A stretch of 64,000 nt of DNA from positions 5,238 through 69,237 of the forward strand of contig DATKUK010000030.1 of the NCBI GenBank assembly GCA_035530655.1, in the 5' to 3' direction. Source of the stretch: DATKUK01 sp035530655. Lineage in GTDB: Bacteria > Planctomycetota > Phycisphaerae > UBA1845 > DATKUK01. Of this stretch, positions 32,885 through 42,140 are shown piece after piece; within the stretch, counting starts at the first letter, position 1, and each line of letters opens with the position of its first letter. The notes below the pieces were generated by a model. That model searched no databases, was not told the DNA's origin, and worked only from the letters and a program-made list of their open reading frames with translations. Position numbers and translations under genes: made by a program.

Positions 32885-35800
32885 CTATGCCACGGCGGCG
32901 CCGCGGGGGGACTCGTCTTCGAAGCGGACGCTGACCGGCTGGCTCACGCCGGCCTCCTGCATGGTGATGCCGTAGAGCACGTCGGCCACGCTCATCGTCC
33001 GCTTGCTGTGGGTGATCACGAGGAATTGGGACGTGGCAAGAAACTCTCGAACCACCCGGTTGAACCGCTCGTTGTTGGCCTCGTCCAGAGCGGCGTCGAC
33101 CTCGTCGAGCATCGCAAACGGTGACGGCTTGCTCTTGAAGATCCCCAAGAGCAGGGCAACGGCCGCCAAAGTCTTTTCGCCGCCCGACAGCAGCGAGATG
33201 CTCTGAAGCTCCTTGCCTGGTGGGCGAGCGATGATCTCGACCCCACTGTCCAGCACGTCGTCGGGGTTCTCCAGGATGATGTCGGCCCGTCCCCCGCCGA
33301 ACAGCTTGCGGAACAGATCCTGGAAGTTGGCTCGGATCTGCTCGAAGCTGGTCTCGAACCGCTCACGCGACTCCTTGTTCAACCGGGCGATGAGATTCTC
33401 GAGCTGCCGCTTGGACCCCTCCAGGTCGTCGCGCTGCTCGGTCAGGAAGCTCGTCCGCTGCTCGAGTTCGGCCTGCTGATCGATAGCGTCGAGGTTCACA
33501 TTACCCAGCCGCTCGATCCTGCCGCGTAGCTCGGCGATTTCGCTTTCGACGGCCGACCAGTCGCGATCCTCGTGCCGGTACTCGGCGTACTGCTGCTCGA
33601 GATCGATATGCAGCTCGTCCCGTGTGCGCTGAACCACCCCTTCCTTGCGGACCTGGATCTCCTGCAACTGAAGCCGCCGGTTATGGAGTTCCTCGTCGCC
33701 TTGCTCAAGCTCAGTGCGTGCCTGCTTGATCTGCCCGCCGAGTTGCTCCAGCTCGGCGAGCAGCAGTTGCCGACGCCGGCGCAGATCGAGCATCGCGCCG
33801 TGCTGACGTTCCTTATCGAGGAACAGCTCAGCCAGCCTGGTCTCGCCAGACAGGATGCCTCGCTCGATCCGTTCGGCCCGCCCGGTCGTCTCGGTGAGTT
33901 CGCCGACCGCCGCCGACACCGCCGCCTCGGCCTCGGCGAGCATCTGCTGCGTGTCGGCGATCTGCTGCTCGAGGCTGCTGCGTTTCTGACCCAGCTCGCC
34001 CGCCGACACGCGCTGGCGAGTCAGCTCCTCGCCGACCTGCTGCCGCCGCTGCGAAAGGTGCTCAATCTGCCGGTTCAGCTCATCGACGCGCTGCTGCCGT
34101 TCGCTGTTCTGCGACTCCAACTGCAGCAAGCTCCGTTGGTGCTCCTCCTGCTGGCGGACCGCTTCGGAGATTTGCCTCTCCAACGCCTCCAGCTCGCCCA
34201 CCACCAAGGGCTGTTCCTGGCCGAGACGATGAATCGCCTCGGCGCTACCGCGCAGGCGAACGTCGATCTCCACGCGGGTAGCGTGACCCTCGTAGATGGC
34301 CGTGCGCAGCTCCTGCTGGACCCGTTCGAGGTGCCGCGCCTCGGTTAACAGGTCGTCGCGCTGCTGCTGGAGTTGGGCGATATGGGCCTCCAACTCGGTC
34401 GTCTCGCCCGCCAGCTCTCGCAGCTCGCTTCGACGTGTAATCAGGCCCGCCTGAGCGCCCAGCGAGCCGAGACCCACCCGCCCGTCCGGCTCGACGGTCT
34501 GTCCATCCAGCGTGATGAACCGATATCCCACCGGCAGCGTCTCGCTGAGACGAAGGGCGTCGGCCATGCTATCGACCACCACCGTCTTACCGAGCAGGTG
34601 CCGCGCCAAGTGCTGGCAATCCTCGGGGTAGCGAACCCAATCCAACAGATGGGCGAGGAACCCCTCCTGCTGCGAGAAGTCGCGACCGTCGACGAACGGA
34701 CCGAGCCGATCCAGGCAGAACGCCTGCACGCGCCCGCCCAGATCCGCGAACTGCCCCGGATTGTCGAGCAGGTGTTTGCTTTCGGATACGACCAGGTACT
34801 GCTCGAACGGGCTCAGTGCTGCTTCCACCAAGGCCGCCCGATTGCCGTCGGCCTCGAACAGATCGGCCACCAATCCCCGCACGAACGGGAATGTCTGGCC
34901 TGACGCGTCGGCTTCACGGCGCTGGAGGATTCGCCTGGGTGCCTCCGAAACGCCCTCTCGGCTGCGGATCATCTCGGCGACGACGTCCTGCCGGGAGCGC
35001 AGTGCCCCGCGACGCTCTCGGGCGGCCGACAACTGCGAGTCCAGCAGATCGCGTCTGTCGGCCAGTTGCGACGCCTGGGTCTTTCTGGCCTCGAGTTGCT
35101 CGTTTTGCGCCTTGATCAGCGCATCCATCTCAGCCCGGCGGTTCTCCAGCTGGGCCTTCTCGGTGAGGACCGCCTCCAACTGCTTGGCGATTTCGGCGTC
35201 GCGCGCCGTCAGTCGATCCTTGTGACCCGCCAGGTTCGTACGGTGCACATCGAGACCGTGAACCTCATTGCCGATCTGGCTCGTGCGGCGCAAGAGGTCG
35301 ATCAGGCCGGCCTTCTCATCTTCCAGCCGGGCCGACAGGTCAACCAGTTGTCGGCCCAGTTCCGCATCCTGCTGCGCGAGTTGCTCGATCTGCTCTTGCT
35401 GCTGGGCCTGGGCTTCCGCCAGCCCGCCCAGTTCGTCGCGGCGGCGCCTCAGATCGCCGGCGAGTTGACCGGCCCACACCTGCTGCTTCCACCATCGCTG
35501 CCGGGCGCGGCCCATCACTTGGCGCTGCTCTTCGAGCCGATCGCGATGCTGGCCGACTCTCTCCTGCAGGGTCGTGATCTGGGATTGGAGCCCGAGCAGT
35601 TCGTTATCGGCGTGGCCGATCTGCTGCTCCAGGTCGCCTTGCTCGACGGTGAGTTCACTCGACCGTGTCTCCAGCTTCGAGATGCGGCTCCGCAGCCCGG
35701 TGACTTGATCGCCGATCCGGGTGGCCTCGTCCTGGAGTTCCTGCTGGCGAGTGCTGAGGTTATGAAACTCAGCCAGGACATAGGTGGCGCGGAGCTCGTT

Positions 35801-36466
35801 GAGCCTCCCCGAGTACTCACGGTAGCTGCGTGCCTTGCCGGCCTGGTACTTCACGCTGCGAAGCTGCTTGGCTACCTCATCGATGATGTCGGCCACGCGC
35901 AGGAGGTTCTGATCCACCCGTTCGAGCTTGCGCTCGGTTTCCTTCCTGCGGACCTTGTATTTGCTGATTCCGGCAGCCTCCTCGAAGATCGCCCGGCGCT
36001 CCTGCGGACTGGCCTGCAGCAGCACGTCCACTTTGCCCTGCTCGATCATCGAGTACGCGTCGACGCCGATGCCGGTGTCCAGAAACAGTTCGCGGATATC
36101 CTTGAGTCGGCACGCCTGCTTGTTCAGCAGGTACTCGCTTTCGCCGCTGCGATAGAGCCGCCGAGATATCGATACCTCGACATGGTCGATAGGAAAGAAA
36201 TTATCTGAATTATCGAAGACCAGATCGACCTGGGCCGACCCCGTCGGCTTACGCGTGCCGGACCCGTTGAAGATCACATCGGCCATCTGCCGCCCTCGAA
36301 GGCTCTTGGCCGACTGCTCCCCCAACACCCAGCGCACGGCATCGACGAGATTGCTCTTGCCACAACCGTTCGGCCCGACCACACACGTCATCCCCGGACC
36401 GAATTCAAAAGTCGTGCGATCTGCGAAGCTCTTGAACCCCAAAAGGACGAGTCGTTTGAGATACAT
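32885..36466 (-). CDS. smc: Chromosome segregation protein SMC
   Basis: The 1193-residue SMC ATPase organises and condenses the chromosome with ScpA/ScpB partners, which are not in this window. MYLKRLVLLGFKSFADRTT opens the N-terminal head, and Walker A is GPNGCGKSN (about residue 32-40). Two very long coiled coils flank a hinge (about 520-640, GLVADLFEADGNRAALVEAA). The C-terminal head has the signature LLSGGEKTLAAVALL (about 1090) and Walker B FAMLDEVDAALD. Length is normal. The ATG at 36466 is preferred to one 30 codons upstream because the canonical N-terminus begins there. It is apparently a single-gene unit. Confidence 0.95.
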   Translation of the reverse strand: MYLKRLVLLGFKSFADRTTFEFGPGMTCVVGPNGCGKSNLVDAVRWVLGEQSAKSLRGRQMADVIFNGSGTRKPTGSAQVDLVFDNSDNFFPIDHVEVSISRRLYRSGESEYLLNKQACRLKDIRELFLDTGIGVDAYSMIEQGKVDVLLQASPQERRAIFEEAAGISKYKVRRKETERKLERVDQNLLRVADIIDEVAKQLRSVKYQAGKARSYREYSGRLNELRATYVLAEFHNLSTRQQELQDEATRIGDQVTGLRSRISKLETRSSELTVEQGDLEQQIGHADNELLGLQSQITTLQERVGQHRDRLEEQRQVMGRARQRWWKQQVWAGQLAGDLRRRRDELGGLAEAQAQQQEQIEQLAQQDAELGRQLVDLSARLEDEKAGLIDLLRRTSQIGNEVHGLDVHRTNLAGHKDRLTARDAEIAKQLEAVLTEKAQLENRRAEMDALIKAQNEQLEARKTQASQLADRRDLLDSQLSAARERRGALRSRQDVVAEMIRSREGVSEAPRRILQRREADASGQTFPFVRGLVADLFEADGNRAALVEAALSPFEQYLVVSESKHLLDNPGQFADLGGRVQAFCLDRLGPFVDGRDFSQQEGFLAHLLDWVRYPEDCQHLARHLLGKTVVVDSMADALRLSETLPVGYRFITLDGQTVEPDGRVGLGSLGAQAGLITRRSELRELAGETTELEAHIAQLQQQRDDLLTEARHLERVQQELRTAIYEGHATRVEIDVRLRGSAEAIHRLGQEQPLVVGELEALERQISEAVRQQEEHQRSLLQLESQNSERQQRVDELNRQIEHLSQRRQQVGEELTRQRVSAGELGQKRSSLEQQIADTQQMLAEAEAAVSAAVGELTETTGRAERIERGILSGETRLAELFLDKERQHGAMLDLRRRRQLLLAELEQLGGQIKQARTELEQGDEELHNRRLQLQEIQVRKEGVVQRTRDELHIDLEQQYAEYRHEDRDWSAVESEIAELRGRIERLGNVNLDAIDQQAELEQRTSFLTEQRDDLEGSKRQLENLIARLNKESRERFETSFEQIRANFQDLFRKLFGGGRADIILENPDDVLDSGVEIIARPPGKELQSISLLSGGEKTLAAVALLLGIFKSKPSPFAMLDEVDAALDEANNERFNRVVREFLATSQFLVITHSKRTMSVADVLYGITMQEAGVSQPVSVRFEDESPRGAAVA

Positions 36467-36726
36467 CTCGGTAGGGATCCTCCCTGAACGACCGGCAGGA
36501 CGGTGCGTCCCTGACTCCTCTCGCCGTCCTACAACTCCAGTTGCCGGCGCTGCCAATACTCATCGACGCGAAGCGCCGACGCCGATCAAAAAATACCCCC
36601 TTTGCATACGCCTTTCAACAAGCCGTGCCAGACCGCGCGTCGCGGTCCGTCGAGCCCCATGATACGTGAACGCTACCGGCTTCTTCAACCGTTGTATCCG
36701 TTTTTGCAGCCGGACGGGCGCGGCCA

Positions 36727-38487
36727 CTAGAACTCCGACTCGGGGCGATCTTCGGGCCGCAGGGGGCTGGTCAGCTCGACCAGTGCCGGCTCCTCCAACG
36801 CGAACGATGCAGCGATCACCCCGTCCTGACACAGCCGGGATACCACTTCGAGCACTTGCGCATAGTCCATGCCCACGCCGGTCACACGCCCCTGGTCATC
36901 CGCGCCCGCCTCGCCGCCAAGCAAGCGCACCATGTGCTCCACATCCAAGCCGACACGGATCGGCCCGGACACCATGCCCGAATACGGCGTCCGACGCACC
37001 AGCGTCAGGGCGCCGGCTCCTTCGTCTGCCGAAAGCGTAAGCGCCTCGCTCGGATGCACGTAGAACACGGGTGGGATCACCGACAGCGGCGCCCCCAGCA
37101 GCGCGATTCTCTGGGCCTCGGTCCGTTTGGCCCAGATCAGCGCGGGGCCCTCGCACGCTATTACGTCGAGTGTAAAGTTATCCCGGCCAACCTGGTAGGA
37201 CCGGATCTTGGCCGAGCTTGTCCGCCGCAATCCGCGGTAGGCAGCCAGCCGGACCTGCTGATCCGCGTCGGTCAACAGCGTTTCCAGCACTGCCACCGCG
37301 GATATGACCTGGCCTTCGCCGAGGGTCCGCACCGCCGCCAGCCGGTGAGGACTTGCCGCATCGCGGGCGTGTCTGGCGAGGACCTCGACCGCCATCTCGT
37401 CGCCGAGCCGGAACCCCGCACTTGCGGCGTGGAAGCTTGCCCGTGGGCTTGGATGGCTGTATAGCAGGTGAATCACCGGGAGGACCGATCGTCCGATTCC
37501 CTCCCATGCCAGGGCGATGCTTTCCGCATCTGTCTCGGCATCGAGCAGTTCTTCGACTAGATCCTGCGCGCGCTGCTCCAGTACGCTGGGATCGCTGTAT
37601 AGGTAAAGTCGCATCACCAGGGCCAGGAGCCGCGCCTCGCGACCGACCCATTCCGGCGGGATGGACAGGTCAACCAGAGAGGGCGAGGTTGCGTCGGCCA
37701 CGTCCTCGGTGGCCCCGAACCGCCCGTTGATCCGGTCCTGCACCCGACGCGCCACTTGGTATGACGGCGCCACCAACACAAGTTGCAGCCGGCGCGGACT
37801 TGTGACCACTCCCCCGCCCAGCACCACGCCCCCCCGCAGGTGGGCCTCGCCGCCCTCCTGCCGATCCGTCGCGGAGGCGAAGGGTTTGACGAAGACCGGG
37901 CCGGCGGCCATCGCAAGCGTGCGGCCCTCAACAAGGTCGGTCGAGCCACCCCCGCCGGGAAGTTTGAGGTCGCAGGTGTAGAGGCTGCCGCATGCCAGCG
38001 ACCGCGTTTCGCTTCGCGGCAGCGCTTCCACCCACACGTCGAATCGCGCCCCCTCCTGTGCCGCTGCGGGGATCTCGCCGAACACGGTCACGACGGCCGT
38101 ATCCGGGTCGGACAGCAGCTTCTCGGGAGACACACCGATACCGGACACCGTCGCGCCCGGGCGGTAGCGTTTCGAAATCTGGTCGCCCAGGTACTTGCGG
38201 ATCTGAGGCGGGCAGTCGGTGCTGCCGTTCTGGCCAAGCCCTGCCACCACGCCGTAGCCTTTGACGGCCATCCTGCGTTGGCCGCGAATATAGGCGACCG
38301 ATCCGATCGTCCCCTCGATGGCTTTGCTCAGCAGTACACCGGAATCGTCCCCTGAGGCCGACCTCCCGTCAGCCCCGCCCCGTTGACCTCGATCAAACCA
38401 GTTCCAGCCATCCTGGCAGGCGGGTAGTGCCCCGAACACGCCTAGCAGGGCTGCCACGAGCCAAGCAGCCGGCTTCGTCAGCTTCAT
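36727..38487 (-). CDS. FlgI-like lipoprotein with HEAT-like repeats
   Basis: The 586-residue protein has a lipoprotein signal (AWLVAALLGVFGALPAC, lipobox LPAC). A region homologous in pattern to flagellar P-ring protein FlgI follows: AYIRGQRRMAVKGYGVVAGL, GTGSTD-like GQNGSTDCPPQIRKYLGD and VVTVFGEIPAAAQEGARFDV, then the beta-barrel part LVAPSYQVARRVQDRIN. The C-terminal half has helical HEAT-like repeats (RHARDAASPHRLAAVRTLGE, AVLETLLTDADQQVRLAAYR) and a last beta domain. True FlgI is about 360 residues with a Sec signal and sits among flagellar genes; here none are present. A role as an envelope ring or channel outside flagella is an inference. It is cotranscribed with yhbY, whose stop is 51 bases upstream. 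Confidence 0.75.
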   Translation of the reverse strand: MKLTKPAAWLVAALLGVFGALPACQDGWNWFDRGQRGGADGRSASGDDSGVLLSKAIEGTIGSVAYIRGQRRMAVKGYGVVAGLGQNGSTDCPPQIRKYLGDQISKRYRPGATVSGIGVSPEKLLSDPDTAVVTVFGEIPAAAQEGARFDVWVEALPRSETRSLACGSLYTCDLKLPGGGGSTDLVEGRTLAMAAGPVFVKPFASATDRQEGGEAHLRGGVVLGGGVVTSPRRLQLVLVAPSYQVARRVQDRINGRFGATEDVADATSPSLVDLSIPPEWVGREARLLALVMRLYLYSDPSVLEQRAQDLVEELLDAETDAESIALAWEGIGRSVLPVIHLLYSHPSPRASFHAASAGFRLGDEMAVEVLARHARDAASPHRLAAVRTLGEGQVISAVAVLETLLTDADQQVRLAAYRGLRRTSSAKIRSYQVGRDNFTLDVIACEGPALIWAKRTEAQRIALLGAPLSVIPPVFYVHPSEALTLSADEGAGALTLVRRTPYSGMVSGPIRVGLDVEHMVRLLGGEAGADDQGRVTGVGMDYAQVLEVVSRLCQDGVIAASFALEEPALVELTSPLRPEDRPESEF

Positions 38488-38538
38488 GTCCGCACCCGTA
38501 CGCCTCGTATCAACCCTCGTGTCGCGCGAACTACCCAT

Positions 38539-38826
38539 TCAGAACGGCTCCTCGGTGCCATCTTGGTCTGCCGGTCGGTAAAGCACCACGACGTTGCCCA
38601 CCCGCCCGACGAAGGTGGCATCCGCTTGCCGAGCCAGGTCACGACCTATCTGCTCGACCGGCGAGCCCGGGTCGGTATGAACGCGAACCTTCATCAGGAC
38701 CGAGCCGGCCAACACCCGTTTGACCTGCTCGACCGACCGCGGGTTCACGCCCAAGCGCCCAATCTGTACCGCGGGCTTGAGTCGATTGGCCTGCCCCATC
38801 AGGTCGTGGCGCGTAGCCGAGTCCAT
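38539..38826 (-). CDS. yhbY: YhbY family RNA-binding protein (CRM domain)
   Basis: The 95-residue protein consists of one CRM/YhbY domain: HDLMGQANRLKPAVQIGRLG, the GxxG-containing RNA-binding turn near NPRSVEQVKRVLAGSVLMKV, and DATFVGRVGNVVVLYRPAD at the end. YhbY binds the 50S ribosomal precursor and helps assembly. Length and motif order are standard. A much longer open frame covers this gene and continues upstream, but that part is the antisense of the FAD oxidoreductase and is not coding. It is the first gene of a unit with the FlgI-like lipoprotein. Confidence 0.85.
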   Translation of the reverse strand: MDSATRHDLMGQANRLKPAVQIGRLGVNPRSVEQVKRVLAGSVLMKVRVHTDPGSPVEQIGRDLARQADATFVGRVGNVVVLYRPADQDGTEEPF

Positions 38827-39099
38827 CAGTGGAACTCTCGAACCTCTCGTCAGGTCGGCAGACGGCTTCAAATGCCGTCCTGAAGCGCCAATTCTACGCC
38901 CTTCGCCTCGCCCACGCCAGCAGAGCGAACGCTCGGCCCCTTGTGGCGGTCGGTGGCGGGCGTAATACTCCAGCCGCCAAGGGTTTGCGGTCGTTGTTTG
39001 CGGTGCTGCCGGCGAGCAGGATCGGTACGTCTGTCCCGTGCGGTCGGGTGAGCCTATCACCAAGCGGAGCCCGGTCGGACGATACCAGGGGACCGACGC

Positions 39100-40449
39100 A
39101 TGAGTGATACGATCCGGGAACCCCAGCGCGAGGTACCCGTTGCGGCCGACGTAGACGTGTGTGTGGTAGGTGGAAGCTGCACGGGCGTGTTCGCCGCAGT
39201 CGCCGCCGCCAGGCAAGGCGCCTCGGCGGCGGTAGTCGAGGCCAACGGCTTCTTCGGCGGGGTAGCGACGGCTGGGCTGGTCAACATCTGGCATAGTCTG
39301 AAGGATGCCGGCGGGCAGCGCCCGATCATCGCGGGTCTGACCGCCCACGTGCTGGAGCGGCTGGCCAGACGCGACGCCGTGCAGACGGGCCCGGGCCCCA
39401 ACGCCGCGTATCGCCTCAACACCGAAGAGCTGAAGATCGAACTCGACGAACTGGTTACCGAGCACCGGGTGCGGCCGATGCTGCACACGCGGTTCGTGGC
39501 GCCCGTCGTCGAGGACGGCGTGGTCTCGGTCGCGATCGTCGAGGACAAGACCGGCCGGCGCGCGATTCGCGCCCGCATCCTCGTCGACGCGACCGGCGAC
39601 GGCGACCTGATCGCCCGCGCCGGGCTGCCGTACACCGTCTGGCCCGATCTTCAGCCGCCTACGACGTGTGCGCGAATTCGTGGGATCGCCTCGCCGGCCG
39701 TGGCGGCGCGGATCCGGCAGACGGTTTTCGGCGAGAAGTACCGCGGCCGAGTTCCGCTGGGCTTTATGTGGGAGGCGCCGGTCTGCGGCCACCCCGACGA
39801 GCTGATGGTGGCCGGCACGCGCGTGCCCGAGGCCGACTGTAGCGACGCCGACAGTCTCACCGTCGCCGAGATCGAGGGCCGTCGGCAGATCCGGGCGATT
39901 ATGGACATCATCCGCGACGAGATCGACGACTGCTGCGGCGCGACGCTGTCGGCGCTGCCGGCGACGATCGGCGTCCGCGAGACCCGCCACGCGACGTGCC
40001 TGCACACGCTGACCGAGGAAGAGGTGTTGCACGGCGTTCGGTTCGACGACGCCATTGCCAACGGTTCGTACCGGGTCGACGTGCATCACTCGACGAAGGG
40101 CGGACTGACCTTCCGCTACCTCGACGGTCGCCAGGAGTACGTCGTGCCCGGTGAGCCGAGGGTGGATGGACGTTGGCGCGAGCCGATCGAAAAAGATCCG
40201 ACGTTCTATCAGATTCCGTACCGATCGCTCGTGCCCAAGGGCGCGCGGAATGTGCTGGTGGCTGGGCGACTGATCGATGCCGACCGCGGCGCTTACGGGG
40301 CGATCCGTGTGATGGTCAACTGCAACCAGACGGGCGAGGCAGCCGGCACGGCCGCGGCGATGGCGTTGGCAGACGGCGTGACGGTGCCTGAGGTGAATAC
40401 GGACAAGCTTCGGGCGGTTCTCGCGGAGCATGACGCGATTATCATCTAG
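39100..40449 (+). CDS. FAD-dependent oxidoreductase (FAD_oxidored family)
   Basis: The 449-residue flavoprotein has an N-terminal dinucleotide fold DVCVVGGSCTGVFAAVAAAR (GxGxxG variant GGSCTG), then EANGFFGGVATAGLVNIWHS, typical of the FAD_oxidored family that is abundant in planctomycetes. RILVDATGDGDLIARAGLPY is the second FAD contact, and RNVLVAGRLIDADRGAYGAI is the C-terminal FAD motif. No signal peptide is present, so it is cytoplasmic. AGGGGA precedes the ATG by seven bases. It is divergent from the yhbY unit and followed 136 bases later by a flavin reductase-like gene on the same strand, which may supply electrons. The substrate is unknown. Confidence 0.85.
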   Translation: MSDTIREPQREVPVAADVDVCVVGGSCTGVFAAVAAARQGASAAVVEANGFFGGVATAGLVNIWHSLKDAGGQRPIIAGLTAHVLERLARRDAVQTGPGPNAAYRLNTEELKIELDELVTEHRVRPMLHTRFVAPVVEDGVVSVAIVEDKTGRRAIRARILVDATGDGDLIARAGLPYTVWPDLQPPTTCARIRGIASPAVAARIRQTVFGEKYRGRVPLGFMWEAPVCGHPDELMVAGTRVPEADCSDADSLTVAEIEGRRQIRAIMDIIRDEIDDCCGATLSALPATIGVRETRHATCLHTLTEEEVLHGVRFDDAIANGSYRVDVHHSTKGGLTFRYLDGRQEYVVPGEPRVDGRWREPIEKDPTFYQIPYRSLVPKGARNVLVAGRLIDADRGAYGAIRVMVNCNQTGEAAGTAAAMALADGVTVPEVNTDKLRAVLAEHDAIII

Positions 40450-40488
40450 GATATGTCGGCAAAAGCGCTCGCGAGATACGGCCCGAAC

Positions 40489-40509
40489 ACTGGCGGACAA
40501 GCCGCCAGT
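40489..40509. repeat. Hairpin repeat, TGGCGG type
   Basis: ACTGGCGG/CCGCCAGT forms a perfect 8-bp stem with the loop ACAAG, followed by GGCACC. The same left arm, ACTGGCGGACAAGC, recurs at 47955 and the right arm at 43085 and 48025, so this is a dispersed family. Confidence 0.7.
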
Positions 40510-40585
40510 GGCACCGGAGCGCGATCGTGATCTAGAGACGGGGCCGCGATGGGCCGTCATTCCGCCAGACTGAAGGCACAGGTAC

Positions 40586-41155
40586 ATGGGTAAGATACTG
40601 GGCATCGTCGGCAGTCCGCGTCGAAACGGCAACACACACATGCTTGTCGAGCAGGTGCTGGCGGGGGTGGCGGCCAGAGGCGCGTCGGGCGAGACGCTGT
40701 TGCTGGGCGATCTGACCATCCGCGAGTGTGACGGCTGTCATGCGTGCTGGGCGGGCAAGCCGTGCCCGAAACAGGACGACATGAACGAGGTCTATCCGCG
40801 GATTGCCGAAAGCAGCGCGATCGTCTTCGGCACGCCCGTGTATTGGTATGGCCCGACGGCGCTGATGAAGGCGTTTCTGGATCGGTTCTGCTACTTCAAC
40901 TGCCCCGAGAACAGGAAGCTCGTTCGGGGAAAGGCTGCGGCGCTGGTCGTGCCGTTCGAGGAGCAGGACCCGCAGACGGCCGCTATTTTGGTGGCGATGT
41001 TCGAGCGGTCGTTTGGGTATCTGGAGATGGACTTTGTGGAGACTTTGCTTGCCCCCGGCGTGACGAAGCCGGGCGAGGTTCGGCAGCAGCAGGATGTCAT
41101 GGCACGCGCCCGGCGGCTGGGTGAGGAGTTGGGGCAGCGCGCGGCTGCCCTATAG
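40586..41155 (+). CDS. Flavodoxin-fold NADPH-dependent FMN reductase family protein
   Basis: The 189-residue protein has a flavodoxin-like fold. The FMN phosphate loop is GSPRRNGNTHMLVEQ near the N-terminus. A Cys-rich insert follows, ECDGCHACWAGKPCPKQDDM, typical of iron-sulfur-flavoprotein-like members. VFGTPVYWYGPTALMKAFLD is the isoalloxazine-binding segment. Four cysteines within the insert could bind an iron-sulfur cluster or be redox active. It is soluble and cytoplasmic. It is downstream of the FAD oxidoreductase on the same strand with a hairpin repeat between them, so it may be coexpressed. The ribosome binding site is weak. Confidence 0.85.
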   Translation: MGKILGIVGSPRRNGNTHMLVEQVLAGVAARGASGETLLLGDLTIRECDGCHACWAGKPCPKQDDMNEVYPRIAESSAIVFGTPVYWYGPTALMKAFLDRFCYFNCPENRKLVRGKAAALVVPFEEQDPQTAAILVAMFERSFGYLEMDFVETLLAPGVTKPGEVRQQQDVMARARRLGEELGQRAAAL

Positions 41156-41233
41156 ACCGACCGTCTGCCATTGCGCCTGCGCAGTGCCGTACCCCTTCAG
41201 TCACTGGCTGCGCTATCCGTCGTGTTGCATCCG

Positions 41234-41935
41234 CTAGGTTGACGCTGTTCTGCCTGCCTGTACGCAAGCCCACTCTGCAAGAGACTTGGCAAACCGCTGT
41301 GAAACTGGGTCGTCGTACTGCTCGACAATGGCCCGGAAGTCATGAAAAGAAACAATGTCATCCCCGCTGCCGTTCGGCTGGACGTAAACGATGCGGTGTC
41401 GTGTGACCCGAGCCGTGACCCTGATCGACCGTGACGCCTCATTCGCGCCCTGCAGGTTCGGACGGGTCATGATCTCGCGGAAAGCCACAGGGATTTCAAG
41501 GAGATCCATACCTGCCAGGCGCTCGAATAGACAGAAGTATTTCCTCTTTGCACTGGTCGCGCCGAAGATGTCGAGCAAGCCCTCCAGCAGACGCACAAGC
41601 CCGACGTCTCTGGCGGCGGCCAGGTAGCTGTCTTGCTTGGGGCGTCGAGATGATTCCTCGGTTTTCAGCTCGACGAAGACGGCCTCAGCGCCATCTGTCG
41701 ACAGGGCAAGGTAGTCGATCTTGAAGGACTTATTGATGGGGATGCGCGGATAGATTGTACCAATGCGTACGGGCAACTCGGGAACGAGCGCAGTGCGAAC
41801 GGGGAAACCAAGCTTGGCCTCAAGCACCCGCGGGAGATACAAGGAGAAGAACAGATCGGCGCGGCGCTCAAGCTGGTAGTTGGGCAGATGGCGCCACGCA
41901 TCCATGCGGTCGAACAATTGGTCAATGAGTTTCAT
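41234..41935 (-). CDS. Possible PD-(D/E)XK nuclease-fold protein
   Basis: This 233-residue protein is not in a family I can name. SFKIDYLAL (Asp about residue 72) followed by AVFVELKTEE (Glu about 88, Lys about 90) fits the D-(x)n-E-x-K active site of PD-(D/E)XK nucleases, with a helix and a short Gln-containing segment after it (PKQDSYLAAARDVGLVRLLE). Members work in restriction, repair or defence. The C-terminal half (about 130-233) is unassigned. There is no signal peptide. It is followed on the same strand, beyond a hairpin-containing gap, by another unknown gene upstream (42141-42602). No methyltransferase or helicase partner is adjacent. Confidence 0.5.
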   Translation of the reverse strand: MKLIDQLFDRMDAWRHLPNYQLERRADLFFSLYLPRVLEAKLGFPVRTALVPELPVRIGTIYPRIPINKSFKIDYLALSTDGAEAVFVELKTEESSRRPKQDSYLAAARDVGLVRLLEGLLDIFGATSAKRKYFCLFERLAGMDLLEIPVAFREIMTRPNLQGANEASRSIRVTARVTRHRIVYVQPNGSGDDIVSFHDFRAIVEQYDDPVSQRFAKSLAEWACVQAGRTAST

Positions 41936-42067
41936 GGCTGTCCTTGATTTCGGCCATGGGGGCCATCACGCGGGCAACTCCGCCGGACCCCCGGCACCGC
42001 ATTCGACACTCTTTAAGGCACACGAACAACGCGTGATCATGCCCTGTCGGAAACGTAACTGCAATAT

Positions 42068-42126
42068 GGCAAAGGATACTTTGCCCTGTGCTGTCGCGTG
42101 TCCGCCAGATCCCGAGAAGGACCTGG
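42068..42126. repeat. Two adjacent hairpin repeats
   Basis: GGCAAAG/CTTTGCC with a GATA loop occupies 42068-42085. It is followed by an imperfect AGGTCC-type hairpin, CCAGATCC/GGACCTGG, at 42105-42126 with the flanks GTGTCC and GCCCCCCG. Related copies of both types occur elsewhere in this stretch of the window. Confidence 0.6.
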
Positions 42127-42140
42127 GCCCCCCGTCCTAA

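Noticed and set aside
38539..40719. A 726-codon minus-strand open frame continuing upstream from yhbY.
   Set aside because: It runs antisense through the FAD oxidoreductase. Only the last 95 codons match a family (YhbY); the rest is Arg/Pro/His-rich, as expected of an antisense shadow.
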